Of a DNA stretch of 18,125 nucleotides, positions 1-5,230 are shown piece by piece. This stretch comes from JANNFX01 sp031380225. GTDB taxonomy: Bacteria > Pseudomonadota > Alphaproteobacteria > Rhizobiales > Hyphomicrobiaceae. Below the pieces are notes generated by a model. That model was not told the DNA's origin, made no database searches, and saw nothing but the letters and a program-made list of their open reading frames with translations. Made by a program: the position numbers and the translations under genes. Position 1 is the first letter of the stretch, and every line of letters starts with the position of its first letter. The stretch covers positions 1-18,125 of the forward strand of contig JANNFX010000113.1 of the NCBI GenBank assembly GCA_031380225.1, given 5' to 3'.

Positions 1-168
1 CCGGCACTTGGTGCTGCAGAATATCTTTCTGCGCCGAAGGAATATTCCACGCGATGTGTACGTTATCAGTGCAGGCATGCACGCGACTGAGCCGGTCCAG
101 ATTGTGCCGGTCGTGAGTACACCATGCGAAGTTACAATGCCGTTGGGCATTCAACACCTTGAGGCTTC
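1..168. other. Unassigned left edge
   Basis: No gene can be assigned in this short stretch. On the + strand one frame is open from the window edge to a stop at 301 but would overlap the oxidoreductase gene by over 100 bases; another ends at the stop at 88-90 but has poor third-position GC. A - strand frame starting with ATG near position 146 is open to the window edge. None gives a protein I recognise. The 3' end of an upstream gene may lie here, but its frame is undecided. Confidence 0.3.
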
Positions 169-1473
169 ATGCATCTCGATCCTGTTATGGCCTTCTATGC
201 ATTGCCCTTGGCCGCGATCTGGAGCGTCTATGCGATTGCGCGAGGCAGAGCTGAAGCGCGCGCGGTCGTCTTGCGTCAGGATGCCATTGATGCTGGTTTA
301 GGAGAACCCACATCGCTGCATCCGTTAATTGACCCTGCACTTTGCATTGGTTGCAAAGCATGCCTCAAGGCCTGCCCTGAAGGCGATATTCTAGCGCTCA
401 TCGACAACAAAGCTCAACTAATCGAACCGTCCAACTGTATTGGTCACGGGGCATGCAAAACAGCCTGCCCACGAGGGGCGATCTCGCTCGTCTTCGGTAC
501 AGCGACACGAGGGGTCGATCTTCCGGTCGTACAGTCTGATTTCCAAAGCAACGTGCCCGGCATTTACATAGCTGGCGAGTTGGGCGGCATGGGGCTGATA
601 CGAAATGCCGTTGATCAAGGCCGGCAGGCAATGGAGGCGATCGCTGCGCACCCGCGTGTGAATGGCGGTAACTTGCTTGACGTTGTTGTTATAGGCGGCG
701 GCCCAACAGGGATTGCAGCAAGTTTAAGCGCGCTGGAACTTGGTCTCAGCTTCGCAACAATCGAACAAGATAGCCTTGGTGGTACAGTCGCACATTATCC
801 GCGCGGGAAAATCATTATGACCGCGCCTGTCACGCTGCCGCTCATTGGGCCGATGAATTTCACCGAGGTCAGCAAGGAGCGCCTGATTGAGTTTTGGAGG
901 GGCGTGGTCGCGCAGACAGGACTACAGATCAATTTTCAAGAACGCGTCGAACGCGTTGTTGCAATCGATGGCGGATTTGCCGTGCAGACGACGCGCGGCC
1001 ACTATCTCAGCCGTCATGTCCTGCTGGCCATCGGCCGCCGCGGAACGCCTCGCCGTCTCGAAGTTGAGGGCGAAGATCTTTCAAAGGTCGTCTACCGGCT
1101 TATTGACCCAGCCCAATACAGGGGAAAGCATGTGCTGGTCGTGGGTGGCGGAGATAGCGCGCTCGAGACTGCGGCAAGTCTCGCCGATGAACCCAAAACC
1201 CGAGTCATGCTGTCGTACCGCAGCGCTGCATTTGCGCGAGCAAAGACGAAAAACCGCCAACGCGTCCGCGATGCCGCTGCCAGTGGACGTCTCGACGTTT
1301 TATTAGGTTCAACCGTCAAGCGGATTGGTATCGGTCATGTTGAACTCTTCCATCAAGACCGCCCGGTAATGTGCCGGAACGATGCCGTCATTGTTTGTGC
1401 TGGCGGCATTTTGCCGGCAGAGTTTCTGAAGAGTATGGGAATCGAAATTGAGACCAAGTATGGTACAGCCTAG
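169..1473 (+). CDS. 4Fe-4S ferredoxin/flavin NAD(P)-dependent oxidoreductase with N-terminal membrane segment
   Basis: A 434-aa redox protein. Residues 7-24 form a hydrophobic segment that should anchor it to the inner membrane, followed by a basic stretch. Residues 59-101 are a ferredoxin-like domain: cluster 1 is classical (C59, C62, C65, C69-P), while cluster 2 reads C90-x2-H93-x2-C96-x3-C100-P, with His in the second ligand position. Residues 171-200 hold a dinucleotide-binding fold (VVVIGGGPTGIAAS, probably FAD) and residues 321-345 a second one (VLVVGGGDSALETAASL, probably NAD(P)H). A segment at 130-160 (PGIYIAGELGG...) resembles the last FAD-binding piece of thioredoxin-reductase-like enzymes, but here precedes the first Rossmann fold. 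The inferred role is electron transfer between NAD(P)H, flavin and iron-sulphur centres; partner and substrate are unknown. The start at 169 follows an in-frame stop at 160-162 and keeps the membrane segment. The 3' end overlaps the next gene. Confidence 0.85.
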   Translation: MHLDPVMAFYALPLAAIWSVYAIARGRAEARAVVLRQDAIDAGLGEPTSLHPLIDPALCIGCKACLKACPEGDILALIDNKAQLIEPSNCIGHGACKTACPRGAISLVFGTATRGVDLPVVQSDFQSNVPGIYIAGELGGMGLIRNAVDQGRQAMEAIAAHPRVNGGNLLDVVVIGGGPTGIAASLSALELGLSFATIEQDSLGGTVAHYPRGKIIMTAPVTLPLIGPMNFTEVSKERLIEFWRGVVAQTGLQINFQERVERVVAIDGGFAVQTTRGHYLSRHVLLAIGRRGTPRRLEVEGEDLSKVVYRLIDPAQYRGKHVLVVGGGDSALETAASLADEPKTRVMLSYRSAAFARAKTKNRQRVRDAAASGRLDVLLGSTVKRIGIGHVELFHQDRPVMCRNDAVIVCAGGILPAEFLKSMGIEIETKYGTA

Positions 1474-2998
1474 TTCAACCGCCGTGAAACGGCTTCGCGC
1501 TTCGCTCTGCGCTTGCTTAGTGGCAGCAGGCTCGGTTCAAGCTCAGAATCGCGATCAATTGGTCAATCATTTGGGCGAGGCAGAAGCCGCATCCGCAGTA
1601 CGGTCGGGGGATTTCGCGGCAGCTGCACGTTTACTTGAACGGCACGCAAAAACCGGCGATAGCGAAGCTCAATACCAGTTGGCATCGCTCTACAGAGCTG
1701 GCCGTGGTGTGCCGCAGGATGATGCCGTGGCGTTCAAGTGGATGCAGGCTGCGGCTGCAGGAGGGCATGTCAAAGCGCAATTCAATGTTTCCAAAATGAT
1801 GTTGAGTGGACGCGGTACAATTGTTGATCGAAAGTCAGGCATATCCTGGTTGAAGAAAGCCGCGGACCAAGGCTACAGTGACGCCATCACGTTATTGACT
1901 GAAACCACATCTGCGGTGTCTTCAGAAATCGAAACGGCAACTAAGTCACCGGAAAAAGTCAAAGCGCAGCCGCCCGCGGCCGTTGTGAAATCCGGTCGAT
2001 TGCCTGTCCAAAGTATGGATGCGGATGGCGCAACACCTGGTGGACGGCCCTCGCTCATAGAAGCGGCTTGGCGGGGGCAAATCAAAATCGTCGCCGCGTC
2101 ACTTGCTCGAGGCGCCGATGTCAACGTGCGCGATACAATTGGAAATACAGCCTTGATGCTAGCCTCAGCGGCTGGGCAGCTCGAAGTTATTGACGCTCTG
2201 CTGGCAGCTGGCGCGACGGTCGATCTTGCCAACGCTGCGGGCGAAACAGCATTGATGATGGCTGTCAACAAGCGCCAGCCCGCGGCCACCGATCGGCTTT
2301 TGACACGCAAAGCGGCACTTGGGACTAAAAATGCAAAGGGCGCGACGGCTGTCGAACTGGCCGTCAAGACCTGTCAGCCCCAAATAATTGAACGGCTTGC
2401 AGCAAACGGCGCCGATCTCAAGATACTTAGCCAAAGCGGCGAAACGCTTCTGATGCACGCCGCACAGACATGCAATGAGGTCGTGATCATAGCAATTCTT
2501 CATCATGCGGGCCCTGTCGACGCAATCGATTCCGGCGGACGCACTGCATTGTGGTACGCCGCCGGCCGCGGAAATGTTGCTGCCGTTCGTGCGTTGATGG
2601 CTATGGCAGCACGAGCGGACATCGCAGATTCCAACGGTGAAACGCCTTTGATACAATCTATTTCAAGCGATGCATTCGATGCTGTGGCCTTGCTGTTGCC
2701 GGTTAGCGGCAACCTCGACCGGCAAACGAAGGCTGGCAATACAGCATTGATTTATGCGGCCAAGGCCGGCATCGCGAAGGTCATCGACGCGCTGGTAACG
2801 GCCAAATCAGGGCTCGATATTCGAAATGGTCAGGGCTTTTCGGCGCTGATGATTGCTGTGCAGGAAGGCCATGGTGCTGCCGTCAGTTCACTTCTCAAGG
2901 CCGGCGCAAATCGCGGCCTGAGGAACAAAAATCGTGAAACAGCACAAGACATCGCACGGGCATCGGGGCACCTGAAACTGGCAGACTTAGTCAAATAG
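1460..2998 (+). CDS. Secreted Sel1-repeat and ankyrin-repeat protein
   Basis: A 512-aa protein with an N-terminal signal peptide (basic VKRLR, hydrophobic core, likely cleavage after SVQA), so probably periplasmic. After a short helical region come two Sel1-like repeats (about residues 66-147: AQYQLASLYRAGRGVPQDD..., then a degenerate copy ending WLKKAADQGYSDA). A low-complexity linker rich in Ala, Pro and Lys follows, then about ten consecutive 33-residue ankyrin units from about residue 200 to the end (for example GNTALMLASAAGQLEVIDALLAAGA). Both repeat types mediate protein-protein contacts; no enzymatic motif is visible. ATG 1460 was chosen over the upstream TTG 1448 because it gives a compact signal peptide. 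It overlaps the oxidoreductase gene by 14 bases, which suggests translational coupling and a shared process, perhaps scaffolding of an envelope redox complex (inference). Confidence 0.85.
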   Translation: MVQPSSTAVKRLRASLCACLVAAGSVQAQNRDQLVNHLGEAEAASAVRSGDFAAAARLLERHAKTGDSEAQYQLASLYRAGRGVPQDDAVAFKWMQAAAAGGHVKAQFNVSKMMLSGRGTIVDRKSGISWLKKAADQGYSDAITLLTETTSAVSSEIETATKSPEKVKAQPPAAVVKSGRLPVQSMDADGATPGGRPSLIEAAWRGQIKIVAASLARGADVNVRDTIGNTALMLASAAGQLEVIDALLAAGATVDLANAAGETALMMAVNKRQPAATDRLLTRKAALGTKNAKGATAVELAVKTCQPQIIERLAANGADLKILSQSGETLLMHAAQTCNEVVIIAILHHAGPVDAIDSGGRTALWYAAGRGNVAAVRALMAMAARADIADSNGETPLIQSISSDAFDAVALLLPVSGNLDRQTKAGNTALIYAAKAGIAKVIDALVTAKSGLDIRNGQGFSALMIAVQEGHGAAVSSLLKAGANRGLRNKNRETAQDIARASGHLKLADLVK

Positions 2999-3000
2999 CA

Positions 3001-3347
3001 CTGAATTCCACTTCAAGGCGGACACTCAAATGTTTGCAAGCACTTGGTGAGTCCGACCCAGATAGCGCTCCGGCCGCTGCCCTGCCAGTCGGCGCTCGGC
3101 CATTTATTGCCCCAAGTGTCTCGAAGGCTTTCGGAGATTTCAGTTTTGCATTTTGACCAGCACAAAAAGATGGTCAGCTGTTTGAGGTACAGCGGTTTGA
3201 AAAGCGTCACCCCATCAAGTTTTGAGGTCTGCCGGGGCCGGCGCGGTCATCGCTCATTCTCAAGTATTTCACCCGAAGTTTAATTTTCTCGATTTGCGGT
3301 GCTTGCACCTCAATGTGTGTGAAAGCCTTAGCGAATGGAAATAGGGA
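3001..3347. other. Intergenic stretch without a convincing gene
   Basis: Between the ankyrin-repeat gene and the gcv promoter region I find no gene I would defend. A + frame continuing past the ankyrin gene stop is open to 3156 but lacks a good start. A 65-codon - strand frame (3013-3210, GTG start) has partly GC-biased third positions and several Trp residues, but no recognisable motif and no clear ribosome binding site. The stretch is richer in A and T than the flanking genes. It could hold a decayed gene or a small RNA; neither is shown by the sequence. Confidence 0.4.
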
Positions 3348-3376
3348 TTGACCCTGGTCACGAAACCCACCATCCT
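3348..3376 (+). promoter_or_regulatory. Candidate sigma70-type promoter of the gcvTHP operon
   Basis: TTGACC at 3348-3353 matches the -35 consensus in five of six positions. With 17-bp spacing the -10 position falls at 3371-3376 (CATCCT), which is weak. Transcription would begin about 10 bases before the first riboswitch aptamer, as expected for a leader RNA. The -35 match and the placement are the only support. An 8-bp inverted repeat (3356-3363 and 3376-3383) overlaps the spacer and -10 region. Confidence 0.35.
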
Positions 3377-3395
3377 CGTGACCGTCAGTAATGAA

Positions 3396-3481
3396 CTGCG
3401 GAAGAGTTCGGTCGATCAAGCAACATCGCCCGGCGCCGAAGGAGCAACCGCCCCGGAAACTCTCAGGCAAATGGACCGCAG
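3396..3481 (+). ncRNA. Glycine riboswitch, aptamer 1
   Basis: First aptamer of a tandem glycine riboswitch in the gcvT leader. P1 is a perfect 6-bp stem, CTGCGG (3396-3401) with CCGCAG (3476-3481). Inside it AGAGTT (3403-3408) pairs with AACTCT (3458-3463), and the conserved elements GCCGAAGGAGCAA (3435-3447) and ACTCTCAGGCAAATGGAC (3459-3476) are close to the family consensus. The AATGA just before P1 and the GATGA in the linker could form the leader-linker kink-turn known for this class. Its position directly upstream of glycine cleavage genes agrees with the established role: glycine-activated expression. Confidence 0.95.
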
Positions 3482-3491
3482 TCCGATGACG

Positions 3492-3605
3492 CTCTGGAAA
3501 GTGGTGAGACGGTCAACCGTCGCACCCACCGAAGATGACAAGGTTTGTAAGCCGCTGAAATGAACAGCAGCTTCGAACTCTAATCTTTCAGGTTTCGCGA
3601 CAGAG
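3492..3605 (+). ncRNA. Glycine riboswitch, aptamer 2
   Basis: Second aptamer, separated from the first by about 10 bases. P1 is CTCTG (3492-3496) with CAGAG (3601-3605). GAAAG (3497-3501) pairs with CTTTC (3585-3589), and an inner hairpin GACGG/CCGTC (3508-3512, 3517-3521) carries a TCAA loop. The conserved CCACCGAAGATGACAAGG (3526-3543) and CTTTCAGGTTTCGCGACAGAG are the family signature. The long arm at about 3545-3583 is a peripheral stem that varies within the family. The 3' strand of P1 runs into the GGGGGCTC segment that can pair with the gcvT ribosome binding site. Confidence 0.93.
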
Positions 3606-3656
3606 GGGGCTCGAACCGGCGCACACATCGTGCACGGCAGAGCTATGGAGCCCCCT
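3604..3656 (+). promoter_or_regulatory. Riboswitch expression platform: hairpin burying the gcvT ribosome binding site
   Basis: AGGGGGCTC (3604-3612) is perfectly complementary to GAGCCCCCT (3648-3656), giving a strong 9-bp stem. The second arm contains most of GGAG (3647-3650), six bases before GTG 3657. The first two bases of the first arm are also the last two bases of aptamer 2 P1, so ligand-stabilised P1 competes with the base of this stem. No T-run follows, so translational rather than transcriptional control is inferred. Confidence 0.6.
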
Positions 3657-4814
3657 GTGAGCGCATTGACGCCGACGACCCCAAACACAATACTTCACCG
3701 GACACCGCTCCACGCGCTTCACGTGGCCCGTGGCGCACGGATGGTGCCGTTCGCTGGCTACGATATGCCGGTCCAATATGCAGCTGGCGTTCTGAAAGAG
3801 CATTTGCAGACGCGTGCGGCCGCCGGTCTGTTCGACGTCTCGCATATGGGCCAGATTTCACTGCGCGCGAAATCGGGTGCCATAGCCGAAGCGGCGCTGG
3901 CGTTGGAGCGGCTAGTCCCCGTCGACATTTTTGGCCTGAAACCTGGACGCCAGCGCTACGCACTGTTCGTCAACGAAGACGGCGGCATTCTCGATGATCT
4001 GATGGTCTGCAATCGCGGCGATCACCTTTTGCTCGTCGTCAACGCCGCCTGCAAAAGCTCGGATGAAGCACATTTGAGAGCGCAACTCTCTGAAACCTGC
4101 GACGTGGTGCGCCACGATCGGGCGCTGCTGGCGTTGCAGGGCCCGCAAGCTGAAGTGGCACTGGCGCGCCTTGCGCCCGCCTGCCGGGATATGCGTTTTA
4201 TGGACGTGAAGGCAATTGAGATCCTCGGTGCGGATTGTGTCGTGACACGCTCCGGATACACCGGCGAAGACGGTTTTGAAATTTCAATTCAACCCGGTAG
4301 CGCTAGCGGCTTCGCCGAAGCTCTATTGGAAGATCCGAACGTTGCGCTCATTGGTCTCGGTGCGCGGGATTCGTTGAGGCTCGAAGCTGGAATGCCGCTC
4401 TACGGGTCGGATCTCGATCAGACGACGACGCCAGTTGAAGCCGGACTGGGCTGGGCCATCCAAGCGGCGCGGCGCCGCAACGGTGCGCGCGAGGGCGGGT
4501 TTCCCGGGGCAGACATTATCCTCGGTCAGTTTGAGCATGGCACCTCGCGCGTGCGTGTGGGCTTCTTGCCTGACAGTCGTGCACCCGTTCGTGCAGGCGC
4601 AAATATTTTCGAGACAGAATCTGCGGAACAATCGTCCGGCATTGTCACGTCCGGCGGATTCGCTCCGAGCCTCGATCGCCCCGTAGCCATGGGCTACGTC
4701 GAAGCGGCGTTGGCTAAGACCGGTACGAGTGTGTATGCCGAAGTCCGCGGCAAACGCTTGCCAATGACAGTCACGACCATGCCGTTTGTTGGCCCGAACT
4801 TCAAGCGTCACTAG
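3657..4814 (+). CDS. gcvT: Glycine cleavage system T protein (aminomethyltransferase)
   Basis: Transfers the methylene group from the aminomethyl-lipoyl arm of H protein to tetrahydrofolate, releasing ammonia; cytoplasmic. The protein carries the family landmarks in order: TPLHALHVARGARMVPFAGYDMPVQY near the N-terminus, LFDVSHMGQ, the folate-site GGILDDLMV, RSGYTGEDGFEI, LGARDSLRLEAGMPLYG and the C-terminal GFLPDSRAPVRAG beta domain. GTG 3657 (385 aa) is chosen because GGAG lies six bases upstream. ATG 3645 and GTG 3630 are in-frame alternatives adding 4 and 9 residues, and conserved sequence begins only after all three. It is first gene of gcvTHP and lies directly behind the tandem glycine riboswitch, so glycine should induce it. 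Confidence 0.96.
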   Translation: MSALTPTTPNTILHRTPLHALHVARGARMVPFAGYDMPVQYAAGVLKEHLQTRAAAGLFDVSHMGQISLRAKSGAIAEAALALERLVPVDIFGLKPGRQRYALFVNEDGGILDDLMVCNRGDHLLLVVNAACKSSDEAHLRAQLSETCDVVRHDRALLALQGPQAEVALARLAPACRDMRFMDVKAIEILGADCVVTRSGYTGEDGFEISIQPGSASGFAEALLEDPNVALIGLGARDSLRLEAGMPLYGSDLDQTTTPVEAGLGWAIQAARRRNGAREGGFPGADIILGQFEHGTSRVRVGFLPDSRAPVRAGANIFETESAEQSSGIVTSGGFAPSLDRPVAMGYVEAALAKTGTSVYAEVRGKRLPMTVTTMPFVGPNFKRH

Positions 4815-4848
4815 CGCAGTCTCTACTTGCATAAGGAGAACAGCCTTG

Positions 4849-5208
4849 ATGAAATTCACAGCTGAGCACGAATGGTTGTCGCTTGACGGCGATGTGGCGA
4901 CAGTGGGGATAACCGAGCATGCGTCGAGCCTGCTCGGCGATCTCGTTTTTCTGGAACTTCCCAAGACTGGCACGGCGCTTAAGAAGGGCAGCGCAGCCGC
5001 AGTCGTCGAATCCGTCAAAGCAGCGTCCGATGTTTATGCCCCACTCGATGGCGAGGTAGTGGAGATCAACGCCGCCGTGGTGAAAGATCCATCACTCGTC
5101 AACTCCGACCCTCTGGGACGCGGCTGGCTCTACAAAATCAAGCTCAAATCAGCTTCGGAATTCGACGGGCTCATGGATGAAGCCGCCTACAAAAACCTCA
5201 TCGGATAG
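4849..5208 (+). CDS. gcvH: Glycine cleavage system H protein (lipoyl carrier)
   Basis: A 119-aa lipoylated carrier that shuttles the aminomethyl group from P to T protein and is then reoxidised by the L protein. The lipoyl-domain hallmark VVESVKAASDVYAPLDGEV is present with K57 as the predicted lipoylated lysine; the N-terminal FTAEHEWLSLDGDVATVGIT and the NSDPLGRGWLYKI stretch are also typical. ATG 4849 is preceded by AAGGAG at 4833-4838, ten bases away. An in-frame extension back to 4786 would overlap gcvT and has no family similarity, so it is not used. The 34-base gap from gcvT fits one operon. Confidence 0.97.
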   Translation: MKFTAEHEWLSLDGDVATVGITEHASSLLGDLVFLELPKTGTALKKGSAAAVVESVKAASDVYAPLDGEVVEINAAVVKDPSLVNSDPLGRGWLYKIKLKSASEFDGLMDEAAYKNLIG

Positions 5209-5230
5209 CAATCCAACTACGGAGCAGTTG

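Noticed and set aside
1..90. 3' end of an upstream gene in the frame ending at the stop at 88-90
   Set aside because: The residues CVRYQCRH recall a haem motif but are not CxxCH, and third positions in this frame are poor in G and C.
3013..3210. 65-codon - strand frame in the gap before the gcv operon
   Set aside because: GTG start without a good ribosome binding site and no recognisable family. Part of it has gene-like codons, so a decayed gene cannot be excluded, but not enough to call.
4323..5018. 231-codon - strand frame opposite gcvT and gcvH
   Set aside because: Shadow of two well-conserved genes; no motif or ribosome binding site.
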